NCBI GenBank assembly: GCA_009773455.1
Contig: WSXU01000028.1
Coordinates: 1 to 64,000 of the forward strand
DNA length: 64,000 nt
Origin: Bacteroidota bacterium
Lineage (GTDB): Bacteria > Bacteroidota > Bacteroidia > Bacteroidales > Lentimicrobiaceae
Direction: 5' to 3'
The position numbers were made by a program, and so were the translations under genes. Under the pieces are notes generated by a model, which searched no databases, had not been told where the DNA came from, and saw only the letters and a program-made list of their open reading frames with translations. Shown here piece after piece: positions 1 to 8,700 of this stretch; positions within the stretch are counted from its first letter, which is position 1; each line of letters begins with the position of its first letter.

Positions 1-332
1 ATGATAGTTACCTTTTTCATTGTTTTAAGTTTTTGAGTTGTTATTGTTTTGTTTGAGATTTCAGTGTAATGTGATAAGAGTAAGTCAGAAAACGTGCCAC
101 CGGTAGCAGACAGTTCGTGCCAGAATGCAACACGGGCTGAATCATTCTCTGTAACGAGCTGAAAAACAGATACAAAACATTCAATATTTTTCTCAGCATT
201 TTTTTCTTCGACAAAACCAACCAAAATATGACCTTGCAAATTGTCTTTTCCAGGGACAATTAATTCCCGAAATGGGACATTTTCCGGGAAATGGAATGTA
301 TAATGGGGATTGGAATACACACGCCTGATCAT
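1..332 (-). CDS. Hypothetical protein, 3' end beyond left edge
   Basis: An open frame starts at the ATG at 330-332 and runs leftwards without a stop to position 1, giving at least 110 residues. An in-frame TAA lies two codons upstream of the ATG, so this start is bounded. The product begins MIRRVYSNPHYTFHFPENVP and is mixed in composition with no signal peptide or membrane segment, so probably cytoplasmic. I do not recognise a family. The gene is divergent from the DUF5020 gene at 430. A competing ORF at 41-259 on the same strand in another frame has a poorer composition. That the frame stays open to the edge favours a real gene, but it is short enough to be chance. Confidence 0.5.
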   Translation of the reverse strand, partial: MIRRVYSNPHYTFHFPENVPFRELIVPGKDNLQGHILVGFVEEKNAEKNIECFVSVFQLVTENDSARVAFWHELSATGGTFSDLLLSHYTEISNKTITTQKLKTMKKVTI

Positions 333-392
333 TGGTTAGTGGAAGGGAGGAGTCATTTTTTCAAACATTGCCCTGATATTCGTGAGTTCGGT

Positions 393-400
393 TAATTTTG
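393..400 (+). promoter_or_regulatory. Putative -7 box TAATTTTG
   Basis: TAATTTTG fits the Bacteroidota -7 consensus TAnnTTTG and is followed by GCAGC. It sits about 30 bases before the ATG at 430. A TTG at 368-370 is the only -33 candidate and its spacing (22) is long. Confidence 0.45.
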
Positions 401-429
401 CAGCTTCTTCTCATTAAAAACAATTTTAA

Positions 430-1131
430 ATGAAGTATTTAACGTTTCTTTTACTCTATACCTGCTGTGTTTCTAATCTTTATTCGCAGAATGTCCAGCT
501 GCATTATGATTTCGGCAAAGACCGGAATTACCTGACTTCTACGGTTGAAATGTTTAAAACCGACAAATGGGGTTCCACCTTCTTTTTTGTGGATATGGAT
601 TATAATGTAGGAGAAGTGAAGGGTATCAGCATGGCTTATTGGGAGATAGCCCGGGAATTAAACTTAGGAAAAAGCCCCATTGCTTTTCATGCCGAATACA
701 ACGGAGGTTTTGGCCAGTACTTCACACCTGATTATTTTGGAGCCTATCAGATCAACGACAGTTGGCTGGCCGGATCGGCATTCAACTACAACAACAAGGA
801 ATTTACAAGAGGATTCAGTATACAATTGCTCTACAAATACATACGTGACAAGCACAATGCCTCGTTTCAGATTACCGGGGTATGGTATATGAATATGTTG
901 AATAACAAGCTCACGTTCAGCGGTTTTGCTGATTTCTGGAAGGAAGACAACGATTTTATAAACAATGAAGGCGCAGAAACCACAGAATTTGTATTCCAGT
1001 CCGAGCCTCAGTTGTGGTATAATTTCACAGAAAATATTTCAATTGGAACAGAACTGGAACTGGGATACAATTTTGTTCCTGTCAAAGGATTCAGGCTAAA
1101 CCCTACCATCGGAGCCAAATGGACGTTCTGA
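430..1131 (+). CDS. DUF5020-family outer-membrane beta-barrel protein
   Basis: A 233-residue protein with a signal peptide (residues 1-19, cleavage after YSQ) and then alternating polar/aromatic segments (LHYDFGKDRNYLTSTVEMF, WLAGSAFNYNNKEFTRGFSI) typical of an outer-membrane beta barrel. It ends in IGAKWTF, and a terminal Phe is the usual barrel-insertion signature. The sequence resembles the Bacteroidota DUF5020 family, related to nucleoside-channel Tsx-like porins. The transported substrate cannot be read from sequence. A TAnnTTTG box about 30 bases upstream suggests its own promoter. Family assignment is from recall of the conserved N-terminal pattern. The barrel nature is the safer claim. 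Confidence 0.85.
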   Translation: MKYLTFLLLYTCCVSNLYSQNVQLHYDFGKDRNYLTSTVEMFKTDKWGSTFFFVDMDYNVGEVKGISMAYWEIARELNLGKSPIAFHAEYNGGFGQYFTPDYFGAYQINDSWLAGSAFNYNNKEFTRGFSIQLLYKYIRDKHNASFQITGVWYMNMLNNKLTFSGFADFWKEDNDFINNEGAETTEFVFQSEPQLWYNFTENISIGTELELGYNFVPVKGFRLNPTIGAKWTF

Positions 1132-1213
1132 AAACAGTCCCGTCATCGCAAAATCTGTTTTATCACATTTCCCCGGTAACCGGAAAATTCTTTGGTGTTT
1201 GCACACCGATTAA

Positions 1214-2431
1214 TTAATCAGAAGGCTGAATCCCGAATTTCAGGAGGGTTTCGAGGTGGTGTGTTTTGATGCCAAACATGGTTTTCAAGGCATCAAGTCT
1301 TTTCAATACCAGTTGATCCGGCGATGTACGATCCTCTTTTCTGACAGCAGCGATCATCACATTCTTTGGCGTATGCTCAGTGGCGATAAATTCAAAAACC
1401 CTGGTTTTGTAGCCGTAAGCTTCCAGAATCATTGCCCTTATTGTATCGGTAAGCATTTCAGCCTGACGCTCTTCAAGTATGCCGAATCGTGTAATTTCAC
1501 TCAGTGGCTTCGATGGGCTTATTTGTTTCCTGATTTGTTTGTGACAGCAGGGCGCCACCATGATAACTTCTGAGCCGGCGACAATCCCCCTGTAAATGGC
1601 TTCATCGGTGGCCGTGTCGCAGGCATGTAAAGCAATCAACACATTCACAGGAGGGAGTTTGGCGTCAACAATAGCGCCTGTTTCAAACCTGAGTGTCCCG
1701 AATCCGGCCAAAGCGGCAATCCGGTTGCAGGTGTCGGTAAGTGCAGGCCTCAATTCAATTCCGATCATATGAAAGGAATGGTTCAGGCTCTTTTTCAGAT
1801 GATCGTAAAGGGCAAAAGTCAGGTATCCCTTGCCTGACCCCATGTCAGCAACCGTAAATCCTTCGGGAAGAGCAGCGGATTTCAGCACATCTTCAACCAG
1901 TTCCACATAGCGGTTGATCTGCCTGAACTTGTCCTGCATATCCGTCCTGACTTTCCAGTCGGCTGTCAGAACACCCAGTTCTCTCAGGTACACATTGTTT
2001 TCAGCCTCTATCAGCCTCCGCTTGATCTTGTCGTGGCTGAATACCGGAAGTTCGGCAGAACTGGCAGGCTTCTTCAGCAGGGTTGTCCTGCCTCGTTTGT
2101 TGCTAAGCAGCGAATAATCGGCTGCAGATGTGAACAGGTCTGCATTGAAAAAGGTTGCAGAAAGCAGTCCGGCAATCTGATCCACCGCATCCTCCAGTGT
2201 GAAATTCTTCGTAACATCACGGGTTGTATGCCTGTATACAAAGGATAACAACGTCTGATCCCTGATCACTACTGGTTTTACGAACACATTGTTAAGGTCA
2301 TCGGACTTGCTGCGTTTGTTGCTCAGGGTAAGTTTAAGCAGGTTTCCGTTGACCATGCTTTCGCTGATTGCAGCAGTTAATGTGGCTATATGTTCGTTTA
2401 ATGCCATGGTCTGGAAAGTTTGGTTTGCCAT
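1214..2431 (-). CDS. Class I SAM-dependent methyltransferase (Methyltransf_32-like)
   Basis: A 405-residue cytosolic protein. The SAM-binding motif I DMGSGKGYLTFALYDHL lies near residues 195-211. LIALHACDTATDE near 264 and APCCHKQIRKQI near 290 are characteristic of the Methyltransf_32 family, which includes proteins suspected of acting on RNA or protein. The N-terminal 150 residues are an unrecognised, charged domain that may bind the substrate. A TACCTTTG box at 2433-2440 lies only 2 bases before the annotated ATG, which would place the transcript start inside the first codons. The second Met (ATG at 2407, MALNEH) is therefore a plausible true start, giving 397 residues. The substrate is unknown. 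Confidence 0.85.
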   Translation of the reverse strand: MANQTFQTMALNEHIATLTAAISESMVNGNLLKLTLSNKRSKSDDLNNVFVKPVVIRDQTLLSFVYRHTTRDVTKNFTLEDAVDQIAGLLSATFFNADLFTSAADYSLLSNKRGRTTLLKKPASSAELPVFSHDKIKRRLIEAENNVYLRELGVLTADWKVRTDMQDKFRQINRYVELVEDVLKSAALPEGFTVADMGSGKGYLTFALYDHLKKSLNHSFHMIGIELRPALTDTCNRIAALAGFGTLRFETGAIVDAKLPPVNVLIALHACDTATDEAIYRGIVAGSEVIMVAPCCHKQIRKQISPSKPLSEITRFGILEERQAEMLTDTIRAMILEAYGYKTRVFEFIATEHTPKNVMIAAVRKEDRTSPDQLVLKRLDALKTMFGIKTHHLETLLKFGIQPSD

Positions 2432-2432
2432 G

Positions 2433-2440
2433 CAAAGGTA
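2433..2440 (-). promoter_or_regulatory. Putative -7 box TACCTTTG
   Basis: The reverse complement reads TACCTTTG, matching TAnnTTTG. No TTG is found at the expected -33 distance. If functional, it implies translation of the methyltransferase from the ATG at 2407. Confidence 0.3.
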
Positions 2441-2557
2441 GTTAAGCTGCGGACGGGAAACTATTATCCTGAAAAAGCAGTTTTAAAGCCTGAAGTTTCT
2501 GTCCTGAATTTCAAGTAAATGCATCAATGTAACAAGTTTAATATATGCCTTAATAAA

Positions 2558-2587
2558 AATGCCGGAATCCATCAGGATGCCGGCATT
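2558..2587 (-). terminator. Intrinsic terminator of the beta-helix gene
   Basis: An AATGCCGG/CCGGCATT 8-bp stem is followed on the minus strand by TTTTTATT, 24 bases past the stop at 2611. Confidence 0.75.
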
Positions 2588-2610
2588 GGTTAAATAACAG
2601 ACAGACAGTA

Positions 2611-4845
2611 TCAGAAATTCACATTTGTGACTTTAGCTGTGATTGTAAATGTTTTCTCGAAGGTGCCTCCCGAATAGGTACCACCGATGTAGAGTCCGTT
2701 GTTGTTCGTTCCGGTGCAGGTGCCACCGGTGTAAATTGAATAGGATGCCCCGTTCAGCAGCGCAGAAGAAGAGAAGACGATGGAATAATAATTCCTCACG
2801 GGCTGGAATGTCAGCACATCGTTGGCTGATGCATCCTGCAGGTGGAAGAGTGTGGATGATGAAAGGCTGGTATTTGACATCGCCTTGATGCTATACTGTG
2901 TTGAGCTGTTGCTTGGCGCCTGGGTCATATTGGAGTTGGTGCCCGAAATAACCAGGAAACCGCTGTTCATATTGCAGGTGCCGTTGTAATCCATTCCAAC
3001 CTCAGGTGCCGAAGGCGGACCATGTACGATGGTGGTGCCCCCGGTGATCAGGATGTCGCCGTTGCTGTCGAGGCCGTCGCCACCGGTGGTGTTCAGTACA
3101 ATATAGCCACCATTGATGGTCAGTAAACTACCATCATCCTGTTCTCCGCCATCACCGAAAGTAGCATTGAATACATCGTCGGAGGCACGTGCATTCACAT
3201 CTCCATTGTTTATTGTTATATAAGGTGCTTCAATGCCTTCAACGGAATTGGTAATGTTGACTGTTGCTGTATTGATGGTGATTGAAATTTCTGATTTGAT
3301 ACCATCGTCGGCTGAAGCTATGTTGATGGTACCTTTGTTGATAACCACTGCTCCATCGCTTTTTACTGCCTTAGCTTCGGCGTAAGTGGCGTTATTGCCG
3401 GTACCTGAAATATGAATCCGGTTCCCTGTGGTGGTTATTTGCAATGTTGGAGAAATGTCAGTCGTTCCAATGGTCAGACTTCCGTCAACCGAGATGCCCT
3501 TGCCACCCGTACCTGAACTGCTGGTCGTAACCGATCCGCCCGAAAGGACAATATTACCATCCGCACTAAAGCAGGTAGCCACATAGGCATCCAGCACACC
3601 GGAGGTATTCGTGTAAACTGCCCCGTTGCCTGAACTGGTGATATTTACCGTGCCATCGGTCATCACAATATCGGTATCCGACGATATGCCTTTGCCGGCG
3701 AGTCCTGAACTGGTGATGGTTATCACTGCTCCGCTGAGGGTAATGGTAACATCACTCTTGATGGCAGTGCAGTAGGAGGGATCGTAACCTGAACCGGAAG
3801 CTTCAAGCACCGCGTTGCCCGAGGTATAGATGGTGATGCTGCCTCCGCTGAGTGTCATGGCCTGCTTGCTTTTCAGGGCCTTCGACTGATCTCCCGTTAC
3901 AGTAAGATTCAGGGTGCCATCCGAAATCACCATGGTGCTGTCGCAGGTTATCCCTTTCACATCATCTTCAATGTTATTGGTCGTGATAGAACCACCTGAA
4001 ATCAACACAAAACCTTCGTCGCCGTCAATGGCATCCCCTGATGCGGTAACATTGACAGTGCCGGCTGATATGGCAATTCCGTCGTTGGCGTGAATTCCAT
4101 CTTTAACGGCCCTGATCACTGTAATATTTCCGCCGTCGATTTCTATTTCATCATCACTGCAGAGGGCATGCTGATCAGACCCAAAGCCTGAAATATTGAG
4201 TGTCCCTGTTCCGCTGAAAACCAGGTGGGCCTCACTGAAAAAGGCACCGTCCTGGTCTTCAGGATCGCCGTTTCCGTTAATGGCCGGGTCTGCATAGGTT
4301 ACTCCATCGATGAAGGTATTGATCGTTCCTTCGGTCAGCAGCACGGTGGTTTTCTTTTCAGATTGTATGTTGATGGCCGGACCATCCGGGTTGGTGATGC
4401 TGACCCCGTTCAGCAGAAGGTTGTACCGCGCCTCACTGTAAATTTTAAACATACCATCGGGAGTGGTACCTGTAAGGCTGTAATTTATGTTCGTCGTATC
4501 TGTAACGGAGTTAACCGTAACATCAGCCCCTTCAGCTGTAACGGAAACCCCTTCGAAAGCCAGCGGATTGATCACACTTACCGTGGAACCGTTGTAGGTT
4601 ACATAAATGGTGTTCGGGTTTGCCCCAAAGGTGATGCTGTCGATATCTGATGTTGGATATTGTGCCAGAGTGTCGCCGATACGGAAAAAGGTTGTTGAAC
4701 CATCGTTGCTGAAATAGACGCTGTCGGTCATGGAGATCAGGGCACCCAATGTGAAATTATCCGATTTGTGGATGTACATTTTTTCCTGCGCAAGCAGGGT
4801 CAGGCTACTGAGAAGGCATACTGTGAAAAGGAGTAGTTTTCTCAT
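2611..4845 (-). CDS. Cthe_2159-type carbohydrate-binding beta-helix protein (DUF4353)
   Basis: A 744-residue exported protein with a signal peptide at about 1-19 (ends LLAQ). An N-terminal segment, MYIHKSDN...TSDIDSITFG, is common at the start of Bacteroidota surface proteins. About 500 residues of short repeats follow (SGGSITI, SDGTLNLTVTG, ISSDTDIVMTDGTVNI) with the regularity of a right-handed beta helix, as in Cthe_2159, a cellulose/pectin-binding protein. The C-terminal 80 residues (SIYTGGTCTGTNNNGLYIGG, ending TAKVTNVNF) form a module often following this domain. No T9SS sorting domain is evident. The gene starts within the stop of the upstream T9SS gene (4-base ATGA overlap), so the two are translationally coupled. 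A terminator follows. Confidence 0.88.
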   Translation of the reverse strand: MRKLLLFTVCLLSSLTLLAQEKMYIHKSDNFTLGALISMTDSVYFSNDGSTTFFRIGDTLAQYPTSDIDSITFGANPNTIYVTYNGSTVSVINPLAFEGVSVTAEGADVTVNSVTDTTNINYSLTGTTPDGMFKIYSEARYNLLLNGVSITNPDGPAINIQSEKKTTVLLTEGTINTFIDGVTYADPAINGNGDPEDQDGAFFSEAHLVFSGTGTLNISGFGSDQHALCSDDEIEIDGGNITVIRAVKDGIHANDGIAISAGTVNVTASGDAIDGDEGFVLISGGSITTNNIEDDVKGITCDSTMVISDGTLNLTVTGDQSKALKSKQAMTLSGGSITIYTSGNAVLEASGSGYDPSYCTAIKSDVTITLSGAVITITSSGLAGKGISSDTDIVMTDGTVNITSSGNGAVYTNTSGVLDAYVATCFSADGNIVLSGGSVTTSSSGTGGKGISVDGSLTIGTTDISPTLQITTTGNRIHISGTGNNATYAEAKAVKSDGAVVINKGTINIASADDGIKSEISITINTATVNITNSVEGIEAPYITINNGDVNARASDDVFNATFGDGGEQDDGSLLTINGGYIVLNTTGGDGLDSNGDILITGGTTIVHGPPSAPEVGMDYNGTCNMNSGFLVISGTNSNMTQAPSNSSTQYSIKAMSNTSLSSSTLFHLQDASANDVLTFQPVRNYYSIVFSSSALLNGASYSIYTGGTCTGTNNNGLYIGGTYSGGTFEKTFTITAKVTNVNF

Positions 4846-5327
4846 AGCCTGATAAATTTAGCGGAACGACCATTGGCCCGGATGAAATAAAGTCCACTTT
4901 GAAAACTACTGATATCCAGGGTTTCCATTTCGGAGAGGATTTCCTGCACCAGCATCAGTGCTCCGTCAGACCTGTAGATGCTGAGGGTGCCTTTCAGTTG
5001 TCCGAAATTCCCGATGGTGATTGAATGACCGGCCGGATTCGGAAAAACAGTCAGGGTTTTCTCTCCTGCCGGTATGTTCCCGGCTGTACTGGTTCCTGTG
5101 TCGAAATAGAGTTTTTGGATGGTCGACAGGCCATACTCATCGGTCGATCCTGATTTGAACGCCAATAGCAGTTCGCTGGCGGTAAAGCTGAGCTTCCGCA
5201 CTGTGCTCAGCAATTCAGTGTTTTCGGTGCCATCCTGCAGCCTGACAACAAGGCTCTGGGCTTTAAGACTCTGTTCCCCTGCTAAAAAGATCAGGAAAAG
5301 AATCAGAAATAGCATTTTTTCTTTCAT
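4842..5327 (-). CDS. Small T9SS type A sorting-domain protein
   Basis: A 161-residue protein with signal peptide MKEKMLFLILFLIFLAGEQS and cleavage near KAQ. A short region holds two copies of an S.V.KLxF-like motif (STVRKLSFTAS, STIQKLYFDTG). The T9SS C-terminal domain runs from about 88 (LTVFPNPAGHSITIGNFG) to the end (LYFIRANGRSAKFIRL). The protein should be exported by Sec and delivered across the outer membrane by T9SS. The cargo part is very short, so it may act with the beta-helix protein encoded directly downstream with a 4-base overlap. The -KLxF motifs resemble the SDIDSITF element near the N-terminus of that neighbour. Confidence 0.85.
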   Translation of the reverse strand: MKEKMLFLILFLIFLAGEQSLKAQSLVVRLQDGTENTELLSTVRKLSFTASELLLAFKSGSTDEYGLSTIQKLYFDTGTSTAGNIPAGEKTLTVFPNPAGHSITIGNFGQLKGTLSIYRSDGALMLVQEILSEMETLDISSFQSGLYFIRANGRSAKFIRL

Positions 5328-5774
5328 TTGATAATTTTCAATTTGAAGGCTATAATCATTGATGTCAATATTGAAGCAATGAAAAAAATAAAGTGGATGT
5401 TTTCAATTCTGATACCAGAAACTGTTTTTAAACAACTGATTTTTCAGCCTTCCAGAGTCAAATGCTTTACCTGAACTGTTAAAAATTGCAGGATAAACAG
5501 AAGCCTGTATTCTGTTAATATTTCCCATACGAAATCCGGCAGAAAAGGTTGGGTTGTTTGGAAAATATTTACAAAAGTAAGGAGGTTTCATTTAAGGATT
5601 TTATAATATCAGACGAAGGACTGTTTTTTACCGCTGATTTGCCGGAAGATAAGGATAGATTAGAGCAATTCATGCCAGTCAAAATGCAGCTGAACAGAAA
5701 AAGCCCTTCCCGGCTTATTCCGGAAAGGGCTTTATACAAACAGGGTATAATATGATAAATGAACCCCGGGAATC
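5328..5774. other. Intergenic stretch, no convincing gene
   Basis: Two short ORFs (5403-5591 minus and 5549-5755 plus) overlap each other and have no recognisable features. The only supported element is the terminator hairpin at 5700-5733. It presumably also carries the promoter of the 5327 gene, but no TAnnTTTG box was found. Confidence 0.5.
5700..5733 (-). terminator. Intrinsic terminator of the GEVED protein gene
   Basis: A 14-bp stem with one mismatch (AAAGCCCTTCCCGG against CCGGAAAGGGCTTT) has a six-base loop and, on the minus strand, a TTTTTC tail. It lies about 40 bases past the stop at 5775. Confidence 0.75.
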
Positions 5775-8700
5775 CTATGGTGTTACTTTCCCAGTAAATG
5801 AAGCCGCATTGTTATCTATAATGGTTATATCCCCTGTATCAACAGTGCCGTCACCATTGGCGTCGGTCGGAAGGTAGCCACTGACAAAACCCGCAGCATC
5901 ATTATCCACAGGGGTCATATCACCGGTATCCACTGCTCCATCCTGGTTTACATCACCGCCAAAGATTACATAGTATCCGTCAATCATCATGAGCATGTTG
6001 CTTCCGTAAGCTTTGGATGGACTGTCGAAGCTGTAGTTAACCAGGGGTGATGCGAATGAAACCGGGTTGGCAGAGGTTGTTTCAACAGAATTCCGGTGCC
6101 TCAATGTCAGGTAATAACTTCCGTTAAAAGCTGAAGGAATGGTCACCTGGGCATTACCGTTGGTATTCAGGATAATATTCGGGGCAGAATAGTCGATGTT
6201 ATTATAATTCCCTGGTGTGTGCAATTCAATGGTAACCTGATCGGCTAGCCCTGCACCATACTGGGGGCCTGATTCATTGCTGGCTTGTCTCATGGTTCCG
6301 CCACCGGCATATAAGCCTTCGAGCAGAGCTGTGAGGTTAAGGGTTGCGTTCAGGTTAATTATGTGTATGTTGTAGTCTTCTGTTTCCCCAAAATAATACT
6401 CACTGCACGCATCAAAATCATTGTAGTTAAATACTTCTCTGACACGCATCCGGGTAATACCCGGCAAGGCATCGAGCGGAACTGTAAAAGTGATGGTGCC
6501 GGTGGCCGGGGTGGGTGGTATGTTAATGATGCCAAGTTTTTCCGTGGTCTCAAAGAGCCCGTTGAAGTTATAATCTATCCATACCGAAATATTATTACCA
6601 CTGGAATAAGTTCCCGGGCTGAGCGTAATGGTATAGACAGAACCGGCATTCAGGTCGGTTGACAAACTGTTGTAATAGGTGTATGAAGGTGGCGGTGTTG
6701 AACCGGTTGCATTATTAATACTGCCCAACTGAACCAGCGAGATATAATCTCCGTCCTCGGAGCCGTATACATAGGTAGGTGTGCAGTATTGCAATGGCAA
6801 TATATTTACGTTGTAATCTTCCGTTTCTCCGTAATACTGATTAGAACAGGGATCAAAATCACTGTTGAAATATACTTCCCTTACCCGCATCCGGGTTATC
6901 CCCATCGGTGCATTGGGGGGTACTGTAAATGATATTGTTCCGGTTGCCGGAGTAGGGGCAATATTTACATTTCCCAGTTTTTCAGACGATTCGAATACTC
7001 CGTTCTGATTATAATCGATCCAGACGGATATATTATTGCCAGATCCATACGTTCCGGGACTTAGGGTGATGGTGTATGCCGACCCCGGCGACAGGTCGGT
7101 TGATAAACTGCTGTAATAGGTGTAAAAGGGACTTGGTGAAGCTCCGGTAGCATTGTTGATGCTTCCCAGCTGAACCAGTGATATGTAGTCGCCAGACCCG
7201 GAACCGCTGATATAGGTCGGAATGCAATACTGCACAGGAAGAATATTTACATTGTAGTCTTCTGTTTCACCATAAGAATACGTTGCACAAGGGTCTATGT
7301 CAGTGTAAGCATATACCTCACGCACCCGCATCCTTGTTGTCCCCAATGCTGCAGAGAGCGGAACTGTAAAGTTAAGTGTACCTGTTTCGGGCGATGCCCC
7401 CAGCGTAACATTTCCAATCTTTTCAGTGATTTCAAAAACACCGTTCTGATTGAAATCTATCCATACGGAGATATTGTTATATGCGAAATAAGATCCGGCG
7501 CTCAGTGTGATGGTGTTTGATGAGGCACGTGCGAGGTCTGTTGACAAACTACTATAATAGTTGTAATAGGGAGCAGGTGATGCACCGGTTACATTGTTTA
7601 TACCTCCAAGCTGAACCAGGGAAATATAATCACCGGCACCTGTTCCAGAGCTATAGGCAGGGATGCAATAAGGCGCAACATTGATATAATTGGTTTTGAT
7701 CTCCGAATCCGACCCATAGGAATTTGTTGCCACCAGGGTAACTGTATAAGAGCCGGCAGCAGTAAACAGAACCTGCGGGTTTTGTGATGCGGCGCTGGTG
7801 CCACCAATAAAAGTAACCGTATTCGGGCTGAAACTCCACGCCCAGGAAGTTGGAGCGTTAGAGGTCAGATCAGTAAAAGTTACCGTTTGGTTAACGGCTG
7901 GTGATGTTGTTGAAGCAGAAAACTGTGCGACAGGTGATAATGGGGTTATCTGGAAAACACCAACCTGGCTTTTCCGGCCGCCATTAAAATATTCGCCAAT
8001 GGACCAAAAGGTTAAATCATCATTAGGATCAATGGTCATCTGGGCATAATCGCCATAGCGGGAACTCGGATCCACCTGGGTTCCGTTGGCAATAACATCC
8101 TCTGTAAGTGTCATGGTTCCCAGGGGATCTGTGGCCCGCCTTCCGGTGAACCTGAGCGAAGGGAAAGTTGACGTATTCACCACCGTATAGGCCAGTCCGA
8201 TACTCCCGTTCTGATCCATACACATGTTCCCGCAGAAAGCACTTACTCCGCCGGGAGCCGCATAGGTCCCTTCCTGGTAAATACTCCAGGGAGCTCCATC
8301 CGATGGTTGCCTTAGTTCGTACCATCTTATGCCTGAATAATTGTCAGCCCCATTCAGGTCAACCACAAAATTTAATACGGCAGCATTGTAAGTGGGGAAC
8401 CGCCGGTATTGTGCCATGTACATGATGGTGGCCTGCAAAGCATCAATGTCTGCTCCTCCCGGAGGTTGCGGGATATTAGAAAAGGATCCGCCATCGAACA
8501 ATCCATCGAAAGGTGCAGTGGGTATGATTTGCGGGCTGGAGATGGTAGAACTGGCGGGAGTGACCCAGTTGACATTGATCGACCAGAGTTTCAGATGATC
8601 ACTTGATACACCACCCCAGGAATCATCCTGCATATAAACGATCGGTACATTTCCGGAGGGAGGAGCTACAGGTCCGTTCGCATTGAATCCCAATGGACTA

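Noticed and set aside
41-259. 72-codon minus ORF at the left edge
   Set aside because: The overlapping frame starting at 332 has a better composition and remains open to the edge.
5403-5755. Two short overlapping ORFs on opposite strands
   Set aside because: They overlap each other; one runs into the terminator hairpin; neither has a signal or domain.
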